Source: Kurthia sibirica (GTDB lineage Bacteria; Bacillota; Bacilli; Bacillales_A; Planococcaceae). From it: 64,000 nt of DNA. The notes under the pieces were generated by a model. It was given only the letters and a program-made list of their open reading frames with translations. It ran no database searches and was not told where the DNA came from. The translations under genes were made by a program, and so were the position numbers. Within the stretch, counting starts at the first letter, position 1. The number at the start of each line of letters is the position of its first letter. The stretch is taken from contig NZ_QFVR01000005.1 in NCBI RefSeq assembly GCF_003143975.1, positions 62,001 to 126,000 on the forward strand, written 5' to 3'. Positions 50,949 to 59,634 of the stretch are shown here, in pieces.

Positions 50949-51291
50949 CTATCGCCAAGCATTCATGCCGCCACGGACATTCACTACTTTTTCAAAACCT
51001 TGTTTTTTTAGTTGCTTGCATGCTACGCATGCCACTTTGACAAATGACAATCACTTCTTTATCTTTTTGTAAAGAAGCGAAACCTGAACCGAGAGGGATA
51101 TTTTTAAATTGCTTAATATTACGCGCCTTATATTCGCGTGGTGTTCGAACATCAATATATTGTTTATTCGAACCATTTTGAGCAATTGTATTTTTCAAAT
51201 CATTCGTTGATATTTGTGTGATTCCTTTTGCTGGTTTAAATTTCAAAAACAACAAAATAACAATCACTATAATTATGATAGCTGGTACCAT
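50949..51291 (-). pseudogene. Membrane-anchored rhodanese, frameshifted
   Basis: N-terminal hydrophobic anchor (about 3-18) followed by a single rhodanese domain with active-site C in VICQSGMRS. After QATKK the frame ends early (TRF stop); in a second frame the missing end KQGFEKVVNVRGGMNAWR continues to a stop at 50949. The shift lies at a run of seven A residues (plus-strand T run 51003-51009), so an error or phase variation is possible. The restored stop overlaps the ribosome binding site of the DsbA-like gene. AGGAGGTGG precedes the start. Confidence 0.8.
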
Positions 51292-51302
51292 TTTCCCACC
51301 TC

Positions 51303-52076
51303 CTAAAACAATAAATCATACCAAATTTTTATAGCTGTAAAAATAATTAAAACAGCTAATAAAATACGCAATATTTTACTATTCATTTTTTTGCTTAATT
51401 TTGCACCGATTGGCGCTGCTATTAAACTTGCGATTATCATTATGATTGTCGGCAGCCAAGGAACTTGCCCTGTAGAGATTTTGCCGATAGAACCGCCAAT
51501 TGACGCGAAAAATGTAATAGCTAAACTCGATGCAATTGTCACACGCGTTGGAATGCGTAAAACAACAAGCATAATTGGAACAAGGATAAAACCACCACCA
51601 GCACCCACAATACCTGAGGCCAATCCAACAATAACTGCTAAACTAAAAGCCAAAATCTTATTAAAGTGAATGGTCGTGCTTTGGGCAATTTCCTCTCTTT
51701 TAATGAACATCATAACCGCTGCAATCATTGCTAATATACCGTAAACGATATTAACAGCACTTTCATCAAATAAACTTGAGGCAAAACTACCTACTAAACT
51801 ACCAAGCACCACACCGGACCCCATTGTCACAATAAGTGGTTTATACAACAAGTTACTCTTACGATAGGCTAATACACCAGCTAATGATGCAAACATCACT
51901 TCCACTGCACTGATACCGGAAACTTCATGGGCAGTAAAGGCAGTAAAACCGAAGAGTGGCGGTATAAAGAGCAACATTGGGAATTTAATAATTGCGCCAC
52001 CAATCCCTAGCATCCCTGATATCATGCTACCAATAATGCCGAGTAAAAAAATCATTAGTATCCAAGATAATGTCAT
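51303..52076 (-). CDS. yrkJ: TauE/SafE-family sulfite/sulfonate exporter, YrkJ-like
   Basis: 257-residue membrane protein with about eight hydrophobic segments. The TSUP repeats show as GIGGAIIKFPMLL (N-terminal half) and GAGGGFILVPIMLV (C-terminal half). Members move sulfite, thiosulfate or organosulfonates across the membrane. In the yrk/cst type of operon it probably exports sulfite or thiosulfate formed from persulfide oxidation. AGAAGGG precedes the ATG. It follows the TusA-like gene by 41 bp. Confidence 0.85.
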   Translation of the reverse strand: MTLSWILMIFLLGIIGSMISGMLGIGGAIIKFPMLLFIPPLFGFTAFTAHEVSGISAVEVMFASLAGVLAYRKSNLLYKPLIVTMGSGVVLGSLVGSFASSLFDESAVNIVYGILAMIAAVMMFIKREEIAQSTTIHFNKILAFSLAVIVGLASGIVGAGGGFILVPIMLVVLRIPTRVTIASSLAITFFASIGGSIGKISTGQVPWLPTIIMIIASLIAAPIGAKLSKKMNSKILRILLAVLIIFTAIKIWYDLLF

Positions 52077-52117
52077 ATTAGACCCTTCTCTCTAAAAACG
52101 TCTTATATCATTTTCAA

Positions 52118-52345
52118 TTATCCTTTTCTAATTTTAAACGTAATTAGTTGACCATCATCTTGTTGCTCTAAAACCGTATTACCACTTGCCGATGCCCATG
52201 CAGGTATATCAAGCAATGCACCTTTATCTGTTAAAACAACTTCTAAAATTTGCCCCTCTTGCAATGTATCCATCATTTTTTTTGTGCGGACGATTGGCAT
52301 TGCGCACGCTAATCCTGTGGCATCTAATTTTTTATCTACACGCAT
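52118..52345 (-). CDS. yrkI: TusA-family sulfur carrier, YrkI-like
   Basis: 75-residue single-domain TusA protein that would carry persulfide sulfur between enzymes. The active cysteine lies in GLACAMPIVRTKK; the usual CPxP is CAMP, with the first proline replaced by alanine. The C-terminal ITFKIRK strand is typical. Start ATG 52345 follows AGAGGG; the frame to 52378 overlaps the upstream gene. Same operon as the rhodanese-MBL protein. Confidence 0.87.
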   Translation of the reverse strand: MRVDKKLDATGLACAMPIVRTKKMMDTLQEGQILEVVLTDKGALLDIPAWASASGNTVLEQQDDGQLITFKIRKG

Positions 52346-52362
52346 ATAATACCCTCTTTTCT

Positions 52363-53487
52363 TTAACGAACAGCGCAACGATTTGGACCAATTTCCATCG
52401 TCGCTTGTTCTTCTTCTTGGGGTGTTACTATCCCCATATTCACTTTTCTTATTTCTTCGTAGGCATTTGGTTGTGGTGGTAAATGATCTGTCACCAAATG
52501 TCTGAATTCTTCGGTATCTTTAATATTCAAACCATGATTATCAGCTACTAATTGTCCTAATGATTTTGACACGCTGCCATCAGCATTCAGTTCAGCCATC
52601 GTCATATAATGTGCTGGTAAAACGATTAATGCTTCATCTAATTTACGATAACGATCATATAATGTTTCACGTAAATCACTTACCCAATCTTCTGCTAAGC
52701 CTGCTAAATCCGGTCTACCAATAGAATCGACGAATAAAATATCACCGGTCAATAAGTAACGGTCATCGATTATAAAGGATGTCGAACCAATTGTATGCCC
52801 CGGTGAGTATAAGGCCTGTAGATGTACGGAAGACTGCCCAAAAGAAATGGCTGTTTGCGTATCCAAATTACAATATTCAAAAATAACTTCAGTAGCATCT
52901 TTGCTCGATAAGTAGTAGGTTGCCTTAACTTCTTGCGCTAATTGACGACCACCAGAAATATGATCTGCATGTAAATGCGAATCAATCACAGCTGTAATCG
53001 CAACATTTTTTTCTTGAGCAAAGGTTTTATAGACATCTGTAAAACGGGCAGCATCAATGACAATCGCTTGCCCTTCTGACAGCGCCATATAAGAAAGACA
53101 TCCTTTACCAAATCGGATAAATTGATATAATTCTCCGCCGCCTTGTAAATCACCAATTTTTTTCGGTGAAATATAATTGCTCCATGCTTGCATCCCTCCT
53201 ACTAAATAACCTACTTCTAATCCTTCTTCAGCAATCATTTCAGCAATCATGATCGAAGAACCTTCCTTGGCGCACACAACTAATACTTCTTGTGCTTGTT
53301 TTAGCTGTGGTAACAATTGTTCTACACCATCTAATAATTCAAAATACGGTATATTTACATATTCAAAAGAAAGTCCTTCGATTTTCCAGTCTTCAAACGC
53401 ATCTCTATTTCTAACATCCAAAACAAGTAAACTTTTCTTATTAATTGCATAAGAGGCTACTTTTTTCGCTGTCCATTGTTGTATCAT
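52363..53487 (-). CDS. yrkH: Rhodanese-MBL fusion, persulfide dioxygenase-like (YrkH/CstB type)
   Basis: 374 residues. An N-terminal rhodanese domain (about 1-108) with VVCAKEGSS at its active site is followed by a metallo-beta-lactamase domain (about 115-340) with [26 protein letters not shown] and PAHY, as in ETHE1-type persulfide dioxygenases. It should oxidise low-molecular-weight persulfides to sulfite or thiosulfate, protecting the cell from reactive sulfur. S. aureus CstB has the same domain types in another order, while B. subtilis YrkH has this order. GGAG precedes the ATG. Confidence 0.88.
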   Translation of the reverse strand: MIQQWTAKKVASYAINKKSLLVLDVRNRDAFEDWKIEGLSFEYVNIPYFELLDGVEQLLPQLKQAQEVLVVCAKEGSSIMIAEMIAEEGLEVGYLVGGMQAWSNYISPKKIGDLQGGGELYQFIRFGKGCLSYMALSEGQAIVIDAARFTDVYKTFAQEKNVAITAVIDSHLHADHISGGRQLAQEVKATYYLSSKDATEVIFEYCNLDTQTAISFGQSSVHLQALYSPGHTIGSTSFIIDDRYLLTGDILFVDSIGRPDLAGLAEDWVSDLRETLYDRYRKLDEALIVLPAHYMTMAELNADGSVSKSLGQLVADNHGLNIKDTEEFRHLVTDHLPPQPNAYEEIRKVNMGIVTPQEEEQATMEIGPNRCAVR

Positions 53488-53508
53488 GTCAACATCTCCA
53501 GTCCTAAA

Positions 53509-53904
53509 TTAGAAGCTTAATGATGGCGCTGCATCTTTAGCAAATTCTAAAAATGTGACTGCTCCACCCACTGAAATACCATCAAGTAACTGATCTGCCG
53601 TAATTCCCATGACGTCCATCGTCATTTGACAAGCGATAAATGTGACACCTAATTCTACAGCCATATCGACTAATTCTGGAATTGTTGGCACATTTGCTTT
53701 AGAAAAACCTTCAATAAAACCTTCTCCACCTACTGGGACTTGTAAATGATGCATCCCCTCTTTATGAATTAAGTTTAATCCTTCAAAGGTAAAGAAAATG
53801 GCTACCTCTTTTTCTGTTGCTGCAGCTGCAGTCGCGATATTAAATACTTTATATGCATCAAATAAACCACCATTACTTGCTATAATTGCTACTTTGTTTG
53901 TCAT
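53509..53904 (-). CDS. yrkE: DsrE-family sulfur relay protein, YrkE-like
   Basis: 131 residues with the DsrE/DsrF fold: KVAIIASNGGLFDAYKVFNI at the N-terminus, and a conserved cysteine in FIACQMTMDVMG that would carry sulfur. It probably passes persulfide between the rhodanese and TusA components of the operon. ATG 53904 lies 8 bp after GGAGG; the frame to 53919 overlaps that site. 19 bp separate it from the upstream TusA-rhodanese gene. Confidence 0.87.
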   Translation of the reverse strand: MTNKVAIIASNGGLFDAYKVFNIATAAAATEKEVAIFFTFEGLNLIHKEGMHHLQVPVGGEGFIEGFSKANVPTIPELVDMAVELGVTFIACQMTMDVMGITADQLLDGISVGGAVTFLEFAKDAAPSLSF

Positions 53905-53923
53905 TGTTATTTCCTCCAATTAG

Positions 53924-54478
53924 TTAAATGTTTTTCTCTAAATCTGTCGTAATCGATTGCATGCCAGGTAATACATTAACGATGTGTTTAAAACCATGAT
54001 CGACCATCAACTTACACGCTAAATCACTACGTGTACCTGAGCGACAAATTAGATAGTAGGTTTGCTCTTGATCAAACGACGCTAATTTTAATGCTAGTTC
54101 TCCCAATGGCATAGATACTGCACCTTTTATATGTCCAAAGTCATATTCAATCGACTCTCTGACATCTATTATATTTGGCTTAGGTGAGATTTTTAATAAT
54201 TCTTCATTTGTAATTGTCGATTTAAAATGCATCTCATTTGTCATCGTCACATCACATTTTCTCATATAGTGCTTTAATACCGCACCTTCTTCAATTAATC
54301 CTACATAATGATGCCCTGTTGATTGTGCCCATGCAGGTAAATCAGCTTTTGAGCCTGCATCCGTTGCAATAATCTCTAAAGTTTCACCGATTTTCATCGC
54401 AGCAATTGCTTTTTTCGTTTTAATAATCGGCATTGGACAGGCCAAACCGCTTACGTCTAATTTTTCATCAACCGCCAT
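53924..54478 (-). CDS. yrkF: TusA-rhodanese fusion sulfurtransferase, YrkF-like
   Basis: 184-residue first gene of the sulfur operon. An N-terminal TusA domain (1-75) with C14 in GLACPMPIIKTKK is joined to a rhodanese domain (about 85-182) with C145 in YYLICRSGTRSD, as in B. subtilis YrkF. It should move sulfane sulfur from persulfides to downstream acceptors. AGGAGG precedes the ATG. Two CsoR/CstR-type operators lie just upstream, one exactly inside the promoter spacer, implying induction by reactive sulfur species. The repressor gene itself is not in this window. Confidence 0.9.
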   Translation of the reverse strand: MAVDEKLDVSGLACPMPIIKTKKAIAAMKIGETLEIIATDAGSKADLPAWAQSTGHHYVGLIEEGAVLKHYMRKCDVTMTNEMHFKSTITNEELLKISPKPNIIDVRESIEYDFGHIKGAVSMPLGELALKLASFDQEQTYYLICRSGTRSDLACKLMVDHGFKHIVNVLPGMQSITTDLEKNI

Positions 54479-54490
54479 TTACAAACCTCC

Positions 54491-54508
54491 TATACCTAGT
54501 AGGGTATA
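54491..54508. promoter_or_regulatory. CsoR/CstR-type operator, proximal
   Basis: ATACCTAGTAGGGTAT, matching the ATACC(C)N4-5GGGTAT pattern recalled for CsoR-family repressors, 12 bp upstream of the yrkF-like start. Confidence 0.65.
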
Positions 54509-54558
54509 TTTTTAGTAAAAAAAAACAAATAAAATGTTTCATTCATTTGCTATACACA

Positions 54559-54587
54559 ATATAATATACCCCACAAGGTATTGTCAA
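54559..54587 (-). promoter_or_regulatory. Promoter with CsoR/CstR-type operator in the spacer
   Basis: Minus strand TTGACA (54582-54587), 17-bp spacer, TTATAT. Most of the spacer is the operator ATACCTTGTGGGGTAT (54566-54581). A bound CstR-like repressor would block RNA polymerase directly. Confidence 0.75.
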
Positions 54588-54712
54588 CTACTCTAGCTCA
54601 TTTTTATATTTCCTTACTTTCTATCATTATTATGTGAAATAGCAAAAAAATAGCAGAAATGTTTTTTGTATTATATTATAATACAGCTATCATAAAAACT
54701 TGGAGGCACGTC

Positions 54713-56404
54713 ATGAAGAACTTTACATTCAAAACCATTCGCATGAAAATTTTATCTAGCTTTATCATTGTATTAGCAATTGTTACAGCATATTGCTTGT
54801 ATACAGCCGGCAATGCAGAAAACGTAAGAACTAGTACGGAAGATATAATGAATAAACAACTAAAGTTACAAGTAGCAAACGAAAAAGCTGCATCTAATTT
54901 CACAGTCGAAATTGCCGCAATTCGAGGATACATATTATCAGATACTACTAAATATCTAGATATTTATAATGAATATAATGATATTAGAACTAAAAATGTC
55001 GCAATCATTAATAAATATAGTGATAAACAAGCTTCCGATGATTTAGCTAATTTAACGGAGGCATGGCATACAAATATTGAAGAGAACGTTATCAAACCCT
55101 TTCAAGCAGGTAAAAAAGAACAAGCTACAAAAAATTTAATCGCACTTGATAGTGAAGGTACTGAAATTCGTGTCGGATATGAAAAATTAGCAAACAATCG
55201 AACTGCCATTATTAATGAAAAAGGTGTGGATTTAATTAAGCAAGCGAAATTTTCACAATTATTCGGCTTTTTCGCCGGCGTTTTTGTACTATTACTTGGC
55301 ATAGCTATTGCACTTTTCACTGCTAGTGTTATTTCAAAACCTATAGTTTCCGTTACAAAACGTCTGACACGCTTAGCAGATGGTGATTTAACTCAACCTA
55401 TTGAAACCATTACTGCACGCGATGAAATTGGTCAATTAGGCGAACAAACCAATGAATTGACGACCAAACTACGTGATATGTTAACAACTGTACAAGATGT
55501 TTCACAAAATGTTGAATCACATAGTTCATCATTGGCTCAGTCGTCTGAAGAAATAAAACTCGGTTCAGAGCAAATATCAACAACGATGCAGGAATTAGCC
55601 GATGGGACAGAGGAACAAGCCTCTCACGCTAGTGATTTATCTTCAACTACAGAAAATTTTGTAACAGTAATTCGACAAGCAAGCGAAAAAGGAACGACCA
55701 TTTACAATCAATCAACTGCTGTTTTACGTTTATCAACAGATGGTTCAGAAATGATGACACAATCCACTGATCAAATGGCATCCATTGATCGCATTATGAG
55801 TGATGCTGTAAACGAAATGGCCGAATTGAACAAAGAATCGGAACATATTTCAACTTTAGTACAGGTTATCAATTCTATTGCCGACCAAACTAATTTATTA
55901 GCTTTAAATGCTGCAATTGAAGCTGCTCGTGCAGGTGAGGCAGGTAAGGGCTTTGCTGTTGTTGCAGATGAAGTTCGCAAATTAGCCGAACAAGTTTCTA
56001 CTTCTGTTACGGATATTTCAGTCATCGTAAAAAATATTCAATCGAATACCGGTTTAGTCACTGTATCGCTTGAAAAAGGCTATAGCGAAGTCACAAAAGG
56101 GACTTCACAAATAATGTCAACGAATGAAACATTCAAATTGATAAACGAGTCTGTGCAGTCTATGGCGGAGGGTGTGAAAGAAATTTCCACTAACCTTAGC
56201 GATATTGAGCAATCTTCTAATTCTATTCAGTTGGCAGTAGATGAAATTGCATCTGTGTCAGAGGAATCAGCCGCTGGGGTTGAAGAAACAACCGCGACTG
56301 TACAACAAACATCTAGCTCAATTCAAGAAATCGCTGCAAACGCTGAAGAACTTGCTACTATGGCCTCTACATTAAATAATTCAGTACGTCAATTTAAAAT
56401 ATAA
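54713..56404 (+). CDS. Methyl-accepting chemotaxis protein
   Basis: 563-residue chemoreceptor: membrane segment about 10-30, extracellular four-helix-bundle sensor about 31-182, second membrane segment about 184-208, HAMP (about 210-265, [18 protein letters not shown]), and a cytoplasmic signalling domain with the hairpin tip [20 protein letters not shown]. It would report a small extracellular ligand to CheA and CheW. No che genes are nearby. ATG 54713 lies 6 bp after GGAGG; the longer frame from 54659 lacks support. A SHOCT-like microprotein follows it in the same direction. Confidence 0.93.
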   Translation: MKNFTFKTIRMKILSSFIIVLAIVTAYCLYTAGNAENVRTSTEDIMNKQLKLQVANEKAASNFTVEIAAIRGYILSDTTKYLDIYNEYNDIRTKNVAIINKYSDKQASDDLANLTEAWHTNIEENVIKPFQAGKKEQATKNLIALDSEGTEIRVGYEKLANNRTAIINEKGVDLIKQAKFSQLFGFFAGVFVLLLGIAIALFTASVISKPIVSVTKRLTRLADGDLTQPIETITARDEIGQLGEQTNELTTKLRDMLTTVQDVSQNVESHSSSLAQSSEEIKLGSEQISTTMQELADGTEEQASHASDLSSTTENFVTVIRQASEKGTTIYNQSTAVLRLSTDGSEMMTQSTDQMASIDRIMSDAVNEMAELNKESEHISTLVQVINSIADQTNLLALNAAIEAARAGEAGKGFAVVADEVRKLAEQVSTSVTDISVIVKNIQSNTGLVTVSLEKGYSEVTKGTSQIMSTNETFKLINESVQSMAEGVKEISTNLSDIEQSSNSIQLAVDEIASVSEESAAGVEETTATVQQTSSSIQEIAANAEELATMASTLNNSVRQFKI

Positions 56405-56467
56405 GATGACATCATATAGGTGTCAATAGTAGAATAGAGTTAATCTATATTTAAAGGAGCGATTCCT

Positions 56468-56623
56468 ATGTCACAAATGAATGAATTAGATAAAATGCTC
56501 ATTATGAAAGAACTAGCAAGATTAGCTAAAATGCTTGATGATCAAACTGTCACACAAGAACAATATTTAAAAGAAAAAGAAAAATTGATGATCATGCTGA
56601 CAAAAAATAAAGCACAATCATAA
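56468..56623 (+). CDS. SHOCT-like microprotein
   Basis: 51-residue helical protein (MSQMNELDKMLIMKELARLA, then KMLDDQTVTQEQYLKEKEKL). The TxEQYxxEKEKLM pattern recalls SHOCT (short C-terminal) domains. AAAGGAGC lies 6 bp before the ATG. It starts 63 bp after the chemoreceptor gene and ends before a strong terminator, so the two are probably one transcript. Role unknown; oligomerisation or binding to a partner is possible. Confidence 0.7.
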   Translation: MSQMNELDKMLIMKELARLAKMLDDQTVTQEQYLKEKEKLMIMLTKNKAQS

Positions 56624-56645
56624 TGGCTCTATGCTAAATCTTACG

Positions 56646-56683
56646 GTGACGTGATTTGATTCTTTCAAATCACGTCACTTTTT
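56646..56683 (+). terminator. Terminator of chemoreceptor operon
   Basis: Perfect 14-bp arms GTGACGTGATTTGA / TCAAATCACGTCAC, 5-bp loop, five T residues. Related in sequence to the hairpin at 59177-59219. Confidence 0.9.
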
Positions 56684-56815
56684 CGATTCGTTCATTTCAA
56701 ACGAAATGAATCAGATCAAACAAGCCATCTACATCCGAATTTTCAACGTACGAAGCAGTGACGCTGTATTTTTTCATACATAAAACACCAACAAATAGCA
56801 TCAAATGGTATAAAT

Positions 56816-56879
56816 GAAAGAGGCTGTTCGAAAACACTGATCCTTAAATAGGAAGCAGTTGTTTTGAACAACCTCTTTT
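56816..56879 (-). terminator. Terminator of TrmB-type regulator gene
   Basis: AAAGAGGCTGTTCGAAAAC pairs with TTTTGAACAACCTCTTT (two mismatches) around a long loop. Confidence 0.65.
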
Positions 56880-56894
56880 CATATTCATTTTTAG

Positions 56895-57683
56895 TTAGCG
56901 ACCATCTAAGAAAAAAGCTGAACGCTGCTCTTTCACCCAATCCTCCAATAACTCATCACTCCGATTAACAATGCGATTAACGAGTACATCATGCCAAATA
57001 TAATCTTCCAATAAACGAATATGAATTGGATCATCCGTATAAAACGCTATTTCCCTCTCCTGTAATGACGGCCCATAGATTAATTTTTCACTATCAATAG
57101 AGATAATAAACCATGGATTGCTCGTTTTACGCTCTGTGAAATACGTTGTTCTGTGTAAATCAATGGACGGTAGTGGGTCAACAACATGTAAGGTAATGCC
57201 ATGAATAGCGATTTTTTCACCTATTTTTGTTAAATCATCTCTTATAAAATCATACATATCATCCCATAATGAAACGAGAATCTTTTTTTTAGCTGATTGA
57301 ATAAGTGTACGACAATAACTTAGAATCATTTCTGCCTCTTCAATCATCACAACAGTAGGTTTATTATCTACCTCTGCTTGTTCAAGTGCCTCCAATGATG
57401 CAGTAAGGCTTGAAAAATCATCCCGCCATTTTGTTTCTAATTTACGTAAAAATACATCAACTGGAATCGGGATATATGTCGTTTTATCTATGCTTTCATT
57501 TTTTGATACGATGCCCTTTGCAACAAGGCTATTTAACACATCATAAATACGAGCGCGGGGAATACCGGACTTTTTACTAATTTGATAGGCTGTCACGTCC
57601 CTTTGTTGAATAAGTGCAATATACGCTTTCGATTCATATTCTGTATAACCTGTACTTTTCATTTTATCAATAATTATTTGCAT
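56895..57683 (-). CDS. TrmB-family transcriptional regulator
   Basis: 262 residues. An N-terminal winged helix (about 1-75, with GYTEYESKAYIALIQQRDVT and GIPRARIYDVLNSLVAKGIV) is typical of TrmB regulators, followed by a PLD-like C-terminal ligand domain (LVSLWDDMYDFI). It is divergent from a TauE/SafE transporter gene 95 bp away, so it probably controls that gene; the shared region contains an imperfect TACTACCATAATAGTA palindrome. GGAGG precedes the start. Effector unknown. Confidence 0.85.
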   Translation of the reverse strand: MQIIIDKMKSTGYTEYESKAYIALIQQRDVTAYQISKKSGIPRARIYDVLNSLVAKGIVSKNESIDKTTYIPIPVDVFLRKLETKWRDDFSSLTASLEALEQAEVDNKPTVVMIEEAEMILSYCRTLIQSAKKKILVSLWDDMYDFIRDDLTKIGEKIAIHGITLHVVDPLPSIDLHRTTYFTERKTSNPWFIISIDSEKLIYGPSLQEREIAFYTDDPIHIRLLEDYIWHDVLVNRIVNRSDELLEDWVKEQRSAFFLDGR

Positions 57684-57778
57684 GGAAACCTCCTTATTTA
57701 AAAATAATTGAATGGGTATTTACAATTATAGCACTATTAGTTACTATTATGGTAGTACCTAAAGAAAGGACTTATCTA

Positions 57779-58552
57779 ATGCCATTTGATATTGACTATA
57801 GTTTGAACTTATTACTTATTTTACTCATCGCTGGATTTGCAGGAGCCTTTATCGATGCAGTAGTTGGTGGAGGCGGTTTAATCACCCTACCAGCACTCCT
57901 TTTCTTAGGTTTGACGCCATCTTCTGCCGTTGCAACAAATAAACTTGCTGGCGTAGTTGGTTCTCTCACTTCTACGATTACTTTTTATCGTTCAGGGAAA
58001 TTAGATATTAAAAGTGGGCTACGCTATTTCCCGTTATCTTTCATAGGTGGTTTGCTAGGCGCTTGGTCGGTACATCTTATGAATCCAGAATTATTAAAAC
58101 CTGTCATGCTCATTATGCTCGTTCTCGTACTTATTTACACAATTCTAAAAAAAGATTGGGGTAGCGTAGAAGTTTTACATGTACATTCTCGCAATAAAAT
58201 GCTCATTTTTATTATGATCTTATTTTTAATCGGATTTTATGATGGATTTTTAGGACCCGGTACAGGCTCTTTTCTCATCTTTACTTTTTTAACGATGGGG
58301 TCAGATTTTTTGAAAGCAGCAGGAAATGCCAAACTGCTCAATTTCGGCAGTAATTTAGCAGCACTATTAATGTTTGCTTTTCTCGGTCAAATTAACTACT
58401 CTTATGGTATACCAATGGCTTTTGCACAAATTTTCGGCGCTATTATCGGATCCAGGTTTGCTATTAAGCGTGGTTCGAGCTTTGTGCGTATTATCTTTAT
58501 CATTGTTACCGTTATTTTATTAACAAAAAATGCGTATGATTTCTTCAAATAA
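57779..58552 (+). CDS. TauE/SafE-family transporter
   Basis: 257-residue membrane protein of the TSUP family, about eight hydrophobic segments. N-terminal half GAFIDAVVGGGGLITLPALL and C-terminal half GFYDGFLGPGTGSFLIFTFL carry the paired motifs. Likely exports sulfite, sulfonate or a related anion. A different subtype from the one in the sulfur operon at 51.3 kb. ATG 57779 follows GAAAGGA; the longer frame from 57749 has no binding site. Divergent TrmB-type regulator upstream; DinB-like gene 20 bp downstream. Confidence 0.87.
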   Translation: MPFDIDYSLNLLLILLIAGFAGAFIDAVVGGGGLITLPALLFLGLTPSSAVATNKLAGVVGSLTSTITFYRSGKLDIKSGLRYFPLSFIGGLLGAWSVHLMNPELLKPVMLIMLVLVLIYTILKKDWGSVEVLHVHSRNKMLIFIMILFLIGFYDGFLGPGTGSFLIFTFLTMGSDFLKAAGNAKLLNFGSNLAALLMFAFLGQINYSYGIPMAFAQIFGAIIGSRFAIKRGSSFVRIIFIIVTVILLTKNAYDFFK

Positions 58553-58572
58553 TTTAAATGGAGGCTTCGATT

Positions 58573-59058
58573 ATGATTTTAATAAAAAAAGCAATGCTCG
58601 ATAATATGGCAAAAATCAAGAAACAAGGTGATGGTACATTAGCGCAATTATCTGAAGCGCAATTACTATGGCAGCCCGATCAAAATTCCAATAGTATTGA
58701 AATTTTAGTAAAACACCTCGAAGGAAATATTCGCTCAAGAAGTACAGATTTTCTAACAACCGACGGTGAAAAAGCAAACCGTGTTCGCGATGATGAATTC
58801 CGTTCAGATTATGCTTCTAAAGAAGCAATTATCGCTTGTTGGGAAGCCGCATGGCGACAGTTTTTTGCACAAGTAAACAACTTGAGTGATGATGATTTTG
58901 ACAGAGAGGTGTCCTTGAAAGGAGCTACACTTTCCGTAACGGAGGCTTTAGTGACACAAATCGTTCATTATAGCGGTCATATTGGGCAAATGATGTATAT
59001 TGGTAAACTTGTCATGCAAGATGATTGGCAAACATTATCTATTCCAAAAGTGCAATAA
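58573..59058 (+). CDS. DinB/DUF1572-like protein
   Basis: 161-residue four-helix-bundle protein of the DinB superfamily, DUF1572-like. Candidate metal ligands are the His in VKHLEGN and the pair in HYSGHIGQ. Some relatives in Bacillales are bacillithiol- or thiol-dependent transferases, but this one cannot be assigned. ATG 58573 lies 9 bp after GGAGG; the frame to 58558 overlaps that site. 20 bp after the TauE/SafE gene, so probably co-transcribed. Confidence 0.82.
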   Translation: MILIKKAMLDNMAKIKKQGDGTLAQLSEAQLLWQPDQNSNSIEILVKHLEGNIRSRSTDFLTTDGEKANRVRDDEFRSDYASKEAIIACWEAAWRQFFAQVNNLSDDDFDREVSLKGATLSVTEALVTQIVHYSGHIGQMMYIGKLVMQDDWQTLSIPKVQ

Positions 59059-59176
59059 ACCTATTCTATGCCCCTTTAAACAAGTGACTGGGGCAACTAG
59101 ATGGCGGACCCACATAATCCCAGAGCCCCGCCGACTTTTCTTCATTTTCACTACAAAAAAGTTCTACGTCAAATAG

Positions 59177-59219
59177 AAAAAGTGGCGTGATTTGGATTTT
59201 TCAAATCATGCCACTTTTT
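59177..59219 (+). terminator. Terminator of TauE/SafE-DinB genes
   Basis: AAAAAGTGGCGTGATTTG pairs with CAAATCATGCCACTTTTT (one G-T pair). Its sequence and the following TTTTTC.ATT.GTT.ATTT resemble the terminator at 56646-56683, so the two are related copies. Confidence 0.85.
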
Positions 59220-59576
59220 CTATTTGTTTATTTTGGACGAATACTTTCCGGTAGGTATCCTCGTTCTTTACTACACAACTCATTCATCCTACATGCAAAC
59301 CAATTTCTTGATCCTTCCTATTCAATCAAATCTTCGCTCGAAAATGAGCAAAGCACTGTAGAAGCTTTATTTTTTGAATCCACTTATTCGGTAGGTTAGT
59401 TTTTTTATTTAACCAGTATGAACAAATAGGCGTTTTCTTAGGTAGTGCTATATAAACTGTAATGGCGCACAATTCACGTATAAATGACTCGGTGGCATGA
59501 CGCTTTTTTGCGTTTAAAAGCAAAGAATCAGTTGAAGCGACGAGGCCCGCGGAGGTGGTATTGTTTGAAAACCACA

Positions 59577-59615
59577 AAAAATAGTAGCACAAACCACGGT
59601 CTTGGTCTGTGCTAC
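59577..59615 (-). terminator. Terminator of Na/Pi symporter operon
   Basis: GTAGCACAAACC / GGTCTGTGCTAC with an 8-bp loop, followed on the minus strand by TATTTTTTG. Confidence 0.85.
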
Positions 59616-59634
59616 TAATCTTAGTCTATTTTTA

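Larger units (their letters stand above)
59059..59634. other. Intergenic region between convergent genes
   Basis: Contains a weak GGGGC / GCCCC and GGCGG / CCGCC hairpin region near 59094-59138, a strong terminator at 59177-59219, a CGACGAGGCCCGCGGAGG block near 59535 that resembles part of the dispersed repeat, and the terminator of the phosphate symporter gene. No ORF is supported. Confidence 0.5.
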
